Positions 1 through 8,853 are shown, numbered from the stretch's first letter. The stretch: DNA of 59,366 nt from Planktothrix tepida PCC 9214 (GCF_900009145.1 NZ_LN889762.1:1-59366); one strand, 5' to 3'. A program made the numbers and translations. The notes: a model not told the origin generated them from the sequence alone.

Positions 1-127
1 AAAGCAGGCAAGCGGTTTTGACAACTTACGCCCTTTGCGGGTGAAAGAAAATAGGTATCGCTGAAATGCTTGAGAGATAAAGGTTTCAACCTTAGCGTAC
101 AATTTTCCCGTTTTGGCACGGTGATGC

Positions 128-853
128 CTAATTAATAGAAGTTCTAATTTTTTTTAGAGCTAAACTTCCACCCAAAGCACCGAACATTAACAAGCTCAAA
201 ACCGAAGAAGATTCTGGAACAGAAGCTGTTTTACCAGGATTCACAAAGGTACGAAAATTTAGATCATTATCGTCATAAGAATCCCATTGAGTTAGCTCAT
301 TACTGAAAACTAGCTGTCCTCCAAGATATTCGTTACCCACTCTGCCGCTCCAAATACCTATTCCCTGTTGAGCGCCTGAAGGGGGAGCGCCAAAATAATT
401 AACAATAATAGCGTATTGTTTGCCAATAACTTGAGGAATAGTTTGCGAAAAACTTATAAAATTGTTTAAAGAAGCACTACTTGAATTTAATATAGTTTCA
501 CCTAGAATATTACGGGTTGGTAATCCGGCTGATACTTCATGAATAGCTACACGCAATGGAAAATACTCGGTTATCTTACGCCCATTAAGATCATTAAAGC
601 TATTTACATCAATATTAACTCCAGTCAGTGTACCTGTTAAGCCAGCCGTATATGTTTGACCAACGAAAATAAATCCTTCATTGATAAATGCACCTAAGTT
701 AGTCGATCCAACAAATTCCTGATCGAGTACGGTTGTATCTAATAGAATGTTGTTCTCCGGTTGAGAAAGAGCAACTTTAACGGTTAAAAGAGAAACTGTT
801 GAACTCAACAAAATTACTTCTAGTATTCGTTTTGAAAAGTTTAAAAAATTCAT
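128..853 (-). CDS. PEP-CTERM sorting-signal exported protein
   Basis: Predicted exported protein of 241 aa. Residues about 10-30 form a hydrophobic signal peptide ending near ALSQ. The last 30 residues are a PEP-CTERM tail: VPESS, a hydrophobic helix, then KKIRTS. In this system an exosortase processes the tail during export to the cell surface or matrix. The middle is a Ser/Thr/Asn/Gly-rich beta-type domain with no catalytic motif that I recognise. It stands alone; the 240 bp upstream hold no gene. The PEP-CTERM call is firm and the biological role is unknown. Confidence 0.85.
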   Translation of the reverse strand: MNFLNFSKRILEVILLSSTVSLLTVKVALSQPENNILLDTTVLDQEFVGSTNLGAFINEGFIFVGQTYTAGLTGTLTGVNIDVNSFNDLNGRKITEYFPLRVAIHEVSAGLPTRNILGETILNSSSASLNNFISFSQTIPQVIGKQYAIIVNYFGAPPSGAQQGIGIWSGRVGNEYLGGQLVFSNELTQWDSYDDNDLNFRTFVNPGKTASVPESSSVLSLLMFGALGGSLALKKIRTSIN

Positions 854-1092
854 TGGTTTATTGTAGTTTAGAGATTTTATTCTGCCATCATTTATTGTTA
901 ATAAGTTATCACAAAATTAAATGAGGATAAGATAGCTATGGAACCTTCATCAACTCTTTACAAGCTGAATCTCTAATCTTCATACAAGTAGGGTTTATGT
1001 AAAGCTGCATCCACAAAAAGCTACATTTTGAAATAATAATAATAAAGAAACTAAGTTCTAGGGGACAATAGAAGAAGTATCTGAACTACACT

Positions 1093-1380
1093 ATGCCCAG
1101 AATTAACGATTGTATTTCTTGTCGATACTACGCCTGGGACTCCTATCTCGTTTGTGCGCTGCATCCGGCTGGCCCCGATGGTAAAACTTGCAATGATTAT
1201 CAATTCGATGCTGAACAGACGGGTAGGAAATTTATTGACTTTCTAGGACTGGGTGAACCTGCTGAAATTGATGGTGTGATTAACAATCCTTGGAGTGAAG
1301 AACCCACAGATAATTGGAGTCCGCCAGGGACAAAGTATATTAATGGGGAATTGGTATTGATTCGAGAATCTGAAGGTTAA
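1093..1380 (+). CDS. small four-cysteine cyanobacterial protein
   Basis: Conserved-looking 95-aa protein. Four N-terminal cysteines (C7, C10, C21, C33) spaced C-x2-C-x10-C-x11-C suggest a small metal site, probably zinc. The C-terminal half is acidic and Trp/Pro-rich with no known domain. An ATG follows an A-rich stretch without a clear Shine-Dalgarno sequence. The neighbours are unrelated PEP-CTERM genes on the other strand. I do not recognise a function. Confidence 0.7.
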   Translation: MPRINDCISCRYYAWDSYLVCALHPAGPDGKTCNDYQFDAEQTGRKFIDFLGLGEPAEIDGVINNPWSEEPTDNWSPPGTKYINGELVLIRESEG

Positions 1381-1474
1381 TTCAATTATTCACCCAATTC
1401 TTCTTCCAAAAATTTATGCGACAGTAGCTAAAATCTAATATGGCGAAAAATGAGTCATTTTACAAAACTTTACA

Positions 1475-1501
1475 AGGCTGCACCTGATGACACGAACCTT
1501 C
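1475..1501. repeat. 27-bp repeat, inverted copy at 16347-16373
   Basis: A 27-bp sequence beginning AGGCTGCACCTGATGACACG. Its exact reverse complement lies at 16347-16373 within a truncated resolvase reading frame. It lies in the intergenic stretch just downstream of the second PEP-CTERM gene. It may be a terminal repeat or the scar of a mobile element. Confidence 0.75.
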
Positions 1502-1569
1502 AGCACCGGGGGATTTGAGTTTTTTGGGATGCGGTAAATTTGGAAACGGTTCTCACATCGGAACGGTTT

Positions 1570-2580
1570 TTAGGTGCTTGCTGAGTTATGCTGTTGCCAT
1601 TTCCGACGAAGGGCTGGAGAAGCACCTAGAGCCCCAACAGCTACAAGACCTAAAACGAAGGATGGTTCGGGGATGTGGCACGGCTGGCAAACAGAGCATA
1701 CATCAGCTTGAGCAGAGCTTAAGTTTCTTTGGTTTCCTGATTGTTGAGGGCTACAGTGTGTGACATCATATACTGGAGCTTGCATAAAAGTAACCACTTC
1801 AGGCCCCCCCGGAAGAGTTAAATCCTCTATTACTGTTGCTACTCCCAAAGTTCTGATTCTACCAAACTCATCTATCTGGTCATTTTTTACCCATCCATTG
1901 ACAGAAAAAAGGGAGCCATTAGTCATTTTAAAACCAGGAGCATACGACATCGTAAATTTAGGGTTGTCAACATCCCCACTAAAATTCATAGTAAAGGGAG
2001 CAGTAGCAGGATTATCCCAACCAAAATTAATCCCTCCACCCGAACCTAAAATCTCAACCGAGAAGCCGAAGCTGTTAGTTTTATTCTCATCATCAATGAT
2101 GTCAAATTTACCACTCCAGGGATGTATTTCATCTAGTACAAACCGAGCATTATCCTGTCTTGAAAACCGGAAGTCATAGGACGAATTGTATGGGTCGAAC
2201 AGTTTACTAAGATCGTTTATTATTCCTGGCAAAAGAGATGCTTCACTACCTACATCTCCTGAATCTAAAATAAAGAAGCGCTCTGAAAAGTTGAATGCTG
2301 TAGGGGTAAGTGCATGATGATGCTGCCAGTTAGGTTCAGGAAGAGGATACGGATGCTGACGATCTACAGCGTGCTCAGACTGAATTCGCAACTCGGTTTC
2401 AATTTTATACTTACCCGTACTTACACCAGAAAAACCTGGAAGCATCTCTACTACATTCTTACCATGTTGCTGATCTGGGCCTGTTCTACCTGTGGTAAAT
2501 GTTGCTGCTGATGTAACTGAAGTGGTAGTTAAAAAAAGTACCACTGTTATGGGTATAGCTTGATTTAGAGTTTTAGACAT
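1570..2580 (-). CDS. PEP-CTERM sorting-signal exported protein (336 aa)
   Basis: Exported protein of 336 aa. It has a signal peptide (residues 1-25, ending VTSAATF) and a C-terminal PEP-CTERM tail: IPEPS, a hydrophobic stretch with GLVAVGALGA, then RRKWQQ. The central part is beta-rich and has no enzyme signature. Just before the tail a cysteine cluster (C-x2-C-x2-C spacing near residue 295) may form disulfides or bind metal. It is a second PEP-CTERM protein within 2 kb of the first, but the two are not obviously paralogous outside the tail. Surface or matrix location is inferred from the sorting signal. Confidence 0.85.
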   Translation of the reverse strand: MSKTLNQAIPITVVLFLTTTSVTSAATFTTGRTGPDQQHGKNVVEMLPGFSGVSTGKYKIETELRIQSEHAVDRQHPYPLPEPNWQHHHALTPTAFNFSERFFILDSGDVGSEASLLPGIINDLSKLFDPYNSSYDFRFSRQDNARFVLDEIHPWSGKFDIIDDENKTNSFGFSVEILGSGGGINFGWDNPATAPFTMNFSGDVDNPKFTMSYAPGFKMTNGSLFSVNGWVKNDQIDEFGRIRTLGVATVIEDLTLPGGPEVVTFMQAPVYDVTHCSPQQSGNQRNLSSAQADVCSVCQPCHIPEPSFVLGLVAVGALGASPALRRKWQQHNSAST

Positions 2581-3084
2581 GACTTAACCTGTTTGCATGA
2601 AAGTCTTATAACTGAATACTCAAATTTAAATGTTATTCATCTTTTTTAATTAGATGAATTGTTAGTCTGGTCGCTTTCTTGTAAGTGATGATAACAGAAG
2701 CTCATCTAAATTATTCTCTTTTGCAGAACAGTTAGTCCTATAGAAGAAATATTCAATGAACTTAATGTTATCTGAGCCTAATGCCCACTGAAGAAGAATT
2801 TAGCTAAACTTTTAAAAACAATACTTTTTTTATGCACCTCTCTCTGCGCCTATATTATTGATTTATTTTTCTGAAAACAAGGGTGTTATGTAAAGTTCAT
2901 TCATTTATTTATAAAGATTTAGTAAAGCTTATGAAAATTAGGACTAAATAGGTATAAATAAACAGAATGAGTATAAATTATCAAGAATTTGATTGTTTAC
3001 ATAAATTAATTTACAGCAATTAATTGTAATAATTGGCTCAATAACTAAAGAATTAATTCCTATAAAATCATTCACTCAATTCTT
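2581..3084. other. AT-rich intergenic stretch, nothing recognised
   Basis: About 500 bp upstream of the minus-strand PEP-CTERM gene and downstream of the next minus-strand gene. It is AT-rich, with stops in all frames. I see no RNA gene, repeat or convincing terminator. Confidence 0.6.
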
Positions 3085-3456
3085 CTAACAGTTTTCATCA
3101 GGAACAAGCTGGTAAAGCCTGAGACTCGGATGCTGCGCTTCTAACTGCCATCTGACTCCTGCTTGAGTTGGTGATGGTGTCACTCCCAGTCTGTAAAGAA
3201 ACATCGGTTCTTCCCTAAGAACAGCAGTTAAGGTCAAGTCTTGAATATTCTGATTGCCAACATCAAAGATCAAATGACCCCTGCCATGATAGCCTGCTTC
3301 TAAGAATCCTTCCGTGAGCCACTTAACGATATTATAGATTTCCTCCTCACTGAGTCCGCAGGAGTTTTGATAATAGGTTTCGATTTCGAGTTTGTTGGAT
3401 TTGGGCTTCAATGTCGCTATCAGTCCCGATACCAGATTCTTTAATCCTTGCATCAC
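3085..3456 (-). CDS. hypothetical protein (123 aa), parent of a nearby gene fragment
   Basis: Unrecognised 123-aa protein beginning MMQGLKNLVSGL; the first 15 residues are hydrophobic/amphipathic. It ends in a Leu/Gln-rich C-terminus. A decayed copy of its first 24 codons lies at 4289-4359, on the other side of the methyltransferase gene. Either the gene was duplicated and cut, or a segment with the methyltransferase was inserted next to a duplicated copy. No function assigned. Confidence 0.65.
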   Translation of the reverse strand: MMQGLKNLVSGLIATLKPKSNKLEIETYYQNSCGLSEEEIYNIVKWLTEGFLEAGYHGRGHLIFDVGNQNIQDLTLTAVLREEPMFLYRLGVTPSPTQAGVRWQLEAQHPSLRLYQLVPDENC

Positions 3457-3511
3457 ATAACTGGAATAATGTTATTCATCTATTTTAACCTTGTAACCTG
3501 GCGTAAATCCA

Positions 3512-4288
3512 ATGAGTCAAGTAGATTTTTAAATTCGATTTCCTGAAGAAAATGTTGATTTCAGTCGAGATCAAGAATACTTTTTTGTGATTCAAAATGG
3601 TGTAGAAACCAAATACATTTTACAAAACTATGTCCAGTTATATAGCCTTCCAAAATTGCACCAAGAAATTTCATTAAGGCTAAAAGTTCAATCCCCTCAG
3701 ACAATTACGATGCAGTTAATCGCTCAGTTAATTAAATCAAAAACAGATATTGAATCTTTGGTGGTTTTAGATATTGCAGCCGGAAGTGGATTAGTTGGTA
3801 AACATCTTGCGAGTTTTGGTGTTAAATCAATTGTGGGAGTTGATATTATTCCAGAAGCTGCCCAAGCTGCTGAAAGGGAGTTTCCGGGTGTCTATGAAAA
3901 ATATTATGTGGAAGATTTAACTAATATTTCTCCTACAGCAAAGCAAGAATTATCTAACCGAGGATTTAACTGTTTAGTTTGTTGTTCATCTCTAAGCTGT
4001 CATTTGCCCATACAAGTCTTTATCAATTCTTTCAATCTAATTTCTCAAGATGGATGGGTTGCTTTCAATGTTAGTACATATATCCTAGACAATCCCAATA
4101 ATATAGATGCTTTTGAATCTAAAAAAGCTGTTAATTTCAGCCAACTCTATTATAAAATGGTTGAAGCAGGAATTTTAGAGATTAGCCATAAACATTATTA
4201 TTTGCATCGGTATATGACGAATGGAAAAGCTGTTCATTATGTTAGTGTAGTAGCCAGAAAACGAGGCAATATACCCGAAAATTGGTAG
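3512..4288 (+). pseudogene. class I SAM-dependent methyltransferase with in-frame stop near its 5' end
   Basis: Rossmann-fold methyltransferase. The SAM-binding motif LDIAAGSG is followed by the acidic residue in VGVDII (residues 62-68 and 86 counted from a GTG at 3587). Reading upstream in the same frame gives FPEENVDFSRDQEYFFV and then an ATG at 3512 (MSQVDF). A single TAA at 3530-3532 separates that ATG from the rest. Similar methyltransferases, as I recall them, have a comparable N-terminal extension, so the gene probably lost its start region to a nonsense mutation. Translation from GTG 3587 or a rare ATT at 3533 could still give a nearly complete enzyme. The substrate is unknown. Confidence 0.7.
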
Positions 4289-4359
4289 GATTCGAGTTGA
4301 TGGGATTTGGGTTTGAGAGAAACCATCATACCTAACAGAAGATTTTTCAGTCCTTGCAT
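4289..4359 (-). pseudogene. 5' fragment of a paralogue of the 123-aa gene at 3085-3456
   Basis: The minus strand reads MQGLKNLLLGMMVSLKPKS. This matches the start of the 123-aa protein (MQGLKNLVSGLIATLKPKS) before similarity stops at the methyltransferase stop codon. It is a truncated duplicate, too short to function. Confidence 0.7.
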
Positions 4360-4388
4360 AGCATAACAACAATAACGCTATCCTTGGG

Positions 4389-4423
4389 AATAGCAAAACT
4401 TGATATTCTGCTATTGAGATGAG
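4389..4423. repeat. 35-bp direct repeat, copy 1
   Basis: Identical to 4970-5004. It contains the inverted pair AATAGCA...TGCTATT and covers the last codons (SSQ-stop) and 3' flank of the minus-strand gene that ends here. The second copy does the same for the next gene. Confidence 0.85.
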
Positions 4424-4836
4424 ATCCCGTTATCATTTTTTACTGAAGCGTCATTAAGCTCGTCGTTACCTTTAGATGTCATTTCATCTAGCAGTGATGC
4501 TGCTCTTTGCAATATCGCTGTGAGTAAACCCGAATCAACTGCTCCTTCCAACGAACCCTCCCAAAAACGATCCTGTCGAATTAAGGTGGTTAGCAAGCAA
4601 GTTAAGTCATACTCTGATGCTTTCGCTAATGCAGTCGGCTCATCCCGTAATTTTTTAGCTTCATCAGTTTGCATCCACTGTCCCCAATTGATATTGCCGC
4701 TTACCCAGTTATTTGCATAGGCAGTATCTACGAACTGATTGAGACTAGACAAGCCTTTTCCCTCTTTAAATGCTGGTAAAAAAGTGGCGATCGCTGTTAA
4801 TTTTTTCACTAATGACAATTCAGATTGACTATTCAT
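4411..4836 (-). CDS. DUF6508-like protein
   Basis: 141-aa soluble protein. The pattern FVDTAYANNWV, then NWGQWMQTDEAKKLRDEP, then LLTTLIRQDRFWEGSLEGAVDSG matches my memory of DUF6508 proteins, which are found in accessory DNA and have no known activity. Its last codons lie in a 35-bp repeat shared with the next gene upstream. It is the last gene of a minus-strand series with 4992-5294 and 5341-6105. Confidence 0.65.
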   Translation of the reverse strand: MNSQSELSLVKKLTAIATFLPAFKEGKGLSSLNQFVDTAYANNWVSGNINWGQWMQTDEAKKLRDEPTALAKASEYDLTCLLTTLIRQDRFWEGSLEGAVDSGLLTAILQRAASLLDEMTSKGNDELNDASVKNDNGISSQ

Positions 4837-4969
4837 AAATGGTATTAGAAAGAATTACCGATTGCTATAGCGTGCTTGCGGAAGTCCTGCTAAAAAACAC
4901 TTGAATCTCTTACTTTTTTGGGAGTAAGCCCGGAGTTTATGGAACGCTCCCAAACCATTCCATGCGCCG

Positions 4970-5004
4970 AATAGCAAAACTTGATATTCTGCTATTGAGA
5001 TGAG
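4970..5004. repeat. 35-bp direct repeat, copy 2
   Basis: Same 35 bp as 4389-4423, at the 3' end of the 100-aa gene. It suggests that the shared gene ends arose by duplication or gene conversion. Confidence 0.85.
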
Positions 5005-5294
5005 TTGTTATTGGGATCAGTGTTCCAGAACAGGTTTTCAATCAGTTGCAGATGTTCAGGAGTTGGGCGATACCCACAAGCTTGCTCCCAAGCATCAAGA
5101 AACGTTTGCCATTGCTCCGGTGTTTCTGGCTTTCGTTGAGCTAAAGTAATAAACAGAGTTTTGATTCGAGCTTCTGTTGGATCAAGTCCTTTCTTAACTA
5201 ACTCTAATTCAAAGTTAGGATTAGCACTGTTTGTTAGAATATCAATGTATTCTGTATCTAAAAGATTAAGTTGTTCAAGCGGTGGATTATCCAT
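4992..5294 (-). CDS. hypothetical protein (100 aa)
   Basis: Unrecognised acidic 100-aa protein, predicted mainly helical, with a Trp-containing middle (EQWQTFLDAWEQACG). It lies 47 bp downstream of the methyltransferase-like gene 5341-6105 on the same strand, so the two may be cotranscribed. It ends NNNSSQ within the duplicated 35-bp repeat. Confidence 0.6.
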   Translation of the reverse strand: MDNPPLEQLNLLDTEYIDILTNSANPNFELELVKKGLDPTEARIKTLFITLAQRKPETPEQWQTFLDAWEQACGYRPTPEHLQLIENLFWNTDPNNNSSQ

Positions 5295-5340
5295 GTTAAA
5301 ATTAAATTAAAAGTTAACAATTTCTTGAATTTGTAGCTAT

Positions 5341-6105
5341 TTAATTATATTCCATTGCTTGTGAAGTCGCTTGTAGACAATAACCAGGATAATTTGGATT
5401 TTGAGATTCAATTAAGGGAATTTCAATAGTTTTAATATACTCCTGATATTGTTTCAAAGTTGGGGGTGGTTCATAGCCTTCTTCAGACAGAAAACTAATA
5501 AAATCTAACTCTTGACCCCAAAGAGCAACTTGTTGAGATTGGACATGATTCTGTATTCGTTGACCATCAGAACGTAAATTCATATCCCCTAGTTTAGACC
5601 AGATATCCACGCTCAAAAAGTCCACAGGTTCATCCGGTTTCCAGTTCAGGGCATCGGCAATCACAATCTTTACCTTGTCCCATCCTGTCCAAGATTTCGG
5701 ATTAGCAATCTGATAAAGCAGTTCCACTATTTCAGGGTCACGCTCCACAACCGTTACTTGCCTTACACTGTCTTTCTGGATAACGTTGTAGAGTAATAGC
5801 CCCATCCCTAAACCCATAATCACTGTATGACCACACGCTGCGATCGCATGATGGGCTTGGCTTTCTAATTCCATTGGTGTCAAACTCATCCAAACGGTTT
5901 CCCCTTTCCGAAGAACGTAGTTAGGACTGGCTGATTGCAAGAAAGTAAAATAACCTCGCATTAATATTCCGTCTTGACGTTCTAACACCCACTGACCATG
6001 CCGCCTTTCTTGATATTCAGGTATTTTTAGTAAAGGATAGGGAGAAATTTGAAGTTGTTGTAATTCTTCGGCTATTGCTATCAGTTCTCGTAACTTTTCT
6101 TCCAT
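5341..6105 (-). CDS. methyltransferase / spermidine-synthase-fold protein
   Basis: 254-aa protein with a class I methyltransferase-like Rossmann core. VIMGLGMGLLLYN (residues about 94-107) resembles the glycine-rich SAM motif. VTVVERDPEIVELL follows, with Glu121 at the end of beta-2, and DALNWKPDEPVDFLSVDIW gives the motif IV region. This arrangement resembles spermidine-synthase-fold proteins. No substrate-specificity motif is visible. It starts at an ATG 22 bp from the divergent ParB-like gene, so the two share a small promoter region. Confidence 0.7.
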   Translation of the reverse strand: MEEKLRELIAIAEELQQLQISPYPLLKIPEYQERRHGQWVLERQDGILMRGYFTFLQSASPNYVLRKGETVWMSLTPMELESQAHHAIAACGHTVIMGLGMGLLLYNVIQKDSVRQVTVVERDPEIVELLYQIANPKSWTGWDKVKIVIADALNWKPDEPVDFLSVDIWSKLGDMNLRSDGQRIQNHVQSQQVALWGQELDFISFLSEEGYEPPPTLKQYQEYIKTIEIPLIESQNPNYPGYCLQATSQAMEYN

Positions 6106-6127
6106 AGATTTAATTATAGAGGTATTA

Positions 6128-6352
6128 ATGAAAATCGCAGTTCAAAGAATTGTTTATTTTTTCACAGGCACAAATTGGGAAGACCCTGATAAAACTGAAA
6201 AATACATCAATGCGCTCCAATCGGGTGACAAATTTCCGCCGATTTTAGTTGATGATAATGGAGATGGGACTTTTACTTGTTATGATGGTCATCATCGGCT
6301 CAAAGCTCACAAGGTTTTGAACATCCCTTATATTGATTGTCGATTTGAATAA
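6128..6352 (+). CDS. small ParB/Srx-fold protein
   Basis: 74-aa protein consisting only of a ParB/sulfiredoxin-type domain. FPPILVDDNGDGTFTCYDG is followed by HHRLKAHKVL, the conserved GxHRxxA-type loop that binds nucleotide in this superfamily. There is no helix-turn-helix, so it is not a partition ParB. Free-standing domains of this kind occur in phage and defence contexts. It is divergent from the 254-aa methyltransferase-like gene. Confidence 0.75.
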   Translation: MKIAVQRIVYFFTGTNWEDPDKTEKYINALQSGDKFPPILVDDNGDGTFTCYDGHHRLKAHKVLNIPYIDCRFE

Positions 6353-6383
6353 ACTTAGATTAATTACAAAAAAGCTGGATAAT

Positions 6384-6629
6384 TTATTGAATAATATTAC
6401 CATATTTATCTCGTTTAATTTCAACAATTTTAACATCAAAAGGTTCCCATTCCTGAACAGTAAATCCAAGTTCTGTTTCTTCAGGAAATCGAATCGCCAT
6501 CTTTTCCCAAGCTTCTTCAATACCATGAGCTTTGATATAATATCCTTGCCGAGCAGAAATATCATTTTGTCCCAAGCAATTATGTTGATAAAGAGCGTTC
6601 CGCGTACACCGATAATCTTTGAGTTCCAT
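6384..6629 (-). CDS. hypothetical protein (81 aa)
   Basis: Unrecognised small protein with CTRNALYQHNCLGQ and DISARQGYYIKAHG near the N-terminus, a pattern I associate with small conserved cyanobacterial proteins. It lies 11 bp downstream of the HNH gene 6641-7792 on the same strand, so it is probably its operon partner. The two cysteines (C8, C18) might bind metal. Confidence 0.65.
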   Translation of the reverse strand: MELKDYRCTRNALYQHNCLGQNDISARQGYYIKAHGIEEAWEKMAIRFPEETELGFTVQEWEPFDVKIVEIKRDKYGNIIQ

Positions 6630-6640
6630 AATTTTAAACG

Positions 6641-7792
6641 TTAAAAACGAGCTAAATTTCGAGAGGATGCAACAATTTCAATCAAGTTAACGACAGCCTT
6701 AGCCAGTGTTTTGGGAACCATAGCATCAGAAGTGGGAAAGCGAATTCTGATATCTTCTTGCAATGCGGTAGATAGCAAAGCAGAACTGCTATAGTGCTGA
6801 TAAGCTAACTCGAAGTAAGGTTGAGCCGTTTGAAGGCGCATCAGAGAAGGCAGGCGATCGCGTTTCTTGTGAGAATTAAATTTAGGATCAGCAGGCAAAA
6901 GATTCCAGAGTTCATTAATGGGAATGACCGATACCGGAACCAAATGATCCAAATGATATTCTATGCCTGGAACAATGCGTTTTTCTGTCCAAGGGCAAAT
7001 AAATTCTTTTCCTTCCATTAACAATAAATCTACTTGATTGCGTTCCCAAGTTAGGGGGCGGCGGTTATCAGGTCTATCGGTGAGGAGGGTATAAATCAAC
7101 CCTCGCTCTGCCCGTTGCGGACTTTCTTGTTGGACTTTTTCACTAAACAAGCACCATTCGTGAATGCACAGCGCCTCGACCCATAATGACATTTCTTGAA
7201 AAGCTTGCCAAAGATTTGCTTCAACAATTAAACATTTATCTTCTAGTTGAGTTCCTGGTACAGCAATCACCGGATGATCAAGTAACTTAAGTTTGCAAGG
7301 TTTAGCAAAAACTTCCCAGTGTCCCAGTCCAGCATATTTAATCGGCATTTCTAAAGCTTTTTCAATAGATGCCACCGTCTCAGCATAAGCTTGGTGTAGG
7401 GATTGAGGATATTTGGTATATTTTCTAGGAACCCGCAACTCTCCAATTAGGAAAAATCCATCACTAGGACGAGATACACCTCCTAACACCTGCTCCCATT
7501 CCTGACGCAATGCCGTAAGCTGAGGGCGGAATGTCATGTCATTGCGGATTTCTCCCTTGAATAAACTGCGCTGTCCTTGAAAAATTGGTTGCTCGGATTG
7601 GACAAACGGCCAGTAATAAGCTATCCAAAACTGAGCCAGGAGTTTTAAGGGAATGGCAACGTCACGCTGATAGAGTTGTAAATCAGGAAAATTTAGCACA
7701 ACATCATTAATCGCGCGTAACAACGCAATTTTGTAGCTGGTGATTTTGGCATCATGCTTGAGAATAGAACTAATAACATTTCTAGCTAACAC
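6641..7792 (-). CDS. HNH endonuclease (383 aa)
   Basis: The C-terminal third carries an HNH nuclease core: HLDHLVPVSVIP (residues about 280-291, with Asp282-His283), the NLLPAD segment with Asn297, and NSHKKRDRLP with His308. The preceding FICPWTEK region could contribute to the fold. The N-terminal 250 residues are unassigned and may recognise DNA. The start is GTG, 19 bp from the divergent HNH gene at 7812. Two head-to-head HNH nucleases suggest a restriction or defence locus (inference). No cognate modification gene is adjacent. Confidence 0.8.
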   Translation of the reverse strand: MLARNVISSILKHDAKITSYKIALLRAINDVVLNFPDLQLYQRDVAIPLKLLAQFWIAYYWPFVQSEQPIFQGQRSLFKGEIRNDMTFRPQLTALRQEWEQVLGGVSRPSDGFFLIGELRVPRKYTKYPQSLHQAYAETVASIEKALEMPIKYAGLGHWEVFAKPCKLKLLDHPVIAVPGTQLEDKCLIVEANLWQAFQEMSLWVEALCIHEWCLFSEKVQQESPQRAERGLIYTLLTDRPDNRRPLTWERNQVDLLLMEGKEFICPWTEKRIVPGIEYHLDHLVPVSVIPINELWNLLPADPKFNSHKKRDRLPSLMRLQTAQPYFELAYQHYSSSALLSTALQEDIRIRFPTSDAMVPKTLAKAVVNLIEIVASSRNLARF

Positions 7793-7811
7793 TTGATAAA
7801 TTATTCAACCT

Positions 7812-8795
7812 ATGATTAAGGATATTAACTATTATTGTCTCAAGTTTTCGCCTCGCTCTCAGTTTAATAAAATTGGTTTAAATGTCAGCTTATCTGCGGG
7901 GTTTGCTCCTAATAAACCTGTGTTACTGTTATCGATTATTGAATTAATTGGGCGTGGGCAAATTCAATATAATCAAATTGAAGTTTCTCCTGAACTGATT
8001 GCAACGTTTCTTAAACTATGGCAAACCCTAGATATTCATCGTCGTGCAGATATGGGTTTACCATTCTTTCACCTGCGAAGTGATGGTTTCTGGCATTTCA
8101 AAGCTAAACCAGGATTTGAATTTATAGAATCTTCTCAGTCTAAAATTAAAGTCAGGAATATTACGTCACTCCGTCAAGCTGTTGATTATGCCTACCTAGA
8201 TTCTGAACTGTTTACGCTGCTATTAAATCCTACTTCAAGAATTGAATTAACGGCGGTTCTGCTGAATTCTTGGTTTCCGAGTCAAACTGAGCAGTTAGAA
8301 CAATCCCTAGAGTTTAATGCCTTTGAAGAATTGCAAAATCGGTTATTGCGGGAGGGAGGTCAAGTTTATCAGCCTGATGAAGTTGAGAGAGAAGATCAGG
8401 AAACTGCTATCGTGCGAGATGGAGCCTTTCGCCGCATTGTGACTTCAGTTTATGGCTATCGTTGTGCCTTCTGTGGTTTGCAGATTCTCAATCACCAGGA
8501 AAATATCGTTGATGGCTCTCATATCAAACCGTTCTCTAAATTCTATGATGACCGCATCAATAACGGCATTTCCCTCTGTAAAAACCACCATTGGGCGTTT
8601 GATCGCTTTTGGTTTACCATTAATGATGACTACACCATTGAAGTTGCCCAAACTCTTCATGAAGATGCTCCCCACACAACACCCATGAAGGAATTCCAAG
8701 GTCAACAAATCTGGCTACCCAATCGCGAAGAGTACCACCCTCGACCGGATGCTCTGTACTGGCATCGTCAAACATTTTGGGAACGAGTCAGTTAA
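7812..8795 (+). CDS. HNH restriction endonuclease, probable phosphorothioate-DNA-binding type
   Basis: 327-aa protein. The C-terminal HNH domain has C218-x2-C221, GSHIKP with His237, Asn251 in NNGISLC, and CKNHHWAFD (C256, H259, H260), the usual zinc-braced arrangement. The N-terminal 110 residues (FAPNKPVLLLSIIELI, later LPFFHLRSDGFWHF) resemble the sulfur-binding domain of ScoMcrA-type enzymes, which cut DNA carrying Dnd phosphorothioate marks. That domain call is from memory of the pattern. No dnd genes lie in the window, so the enzyme would act on incoming modified DNA. Confidence 0.75.
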   Translation: MIKDINYYCLKFSPRSQFNKIGLNVSLSAGFAPNKPVLLLSIIELIGRGQIQYNQIEVSPELIATFLKLWQTLDIHRRADMGLPFFHLRSDGFWHFKAKPGFEFIESSQSKIKVRNITSLRQAVDYAYLDSELFTLLLNPTSRIELTAVLLNSWFPSQTEQLEQSLEFNAFEELQNRLLREGGQVYQPDEVEREDQETAIVRDGAFRRIVTSVYGYRCAFCGLQILNHQENIVDGSHIKPFSKFYDDRINNGISLCKNHHWAFDRFWFTINDDYTIEVAQTLHEDAPHTTPMKEFQGQQIWLPNREEYHPRPDALYWHRQTFWERVS

Positions 8796-8853
8796 CGGTT
8801 GTATTTACTTCGTAAACGAAGTATGATAGAAGTAGAGATTATATAATTCTCGA

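Noticed and set aside
1515-2511. Plus-strand frames across the second PEP-CTERM gene
   Set aside because: They are antisense to a complete protein with signal peptide and sorting tail, and show no domain or ribosome-binding site.
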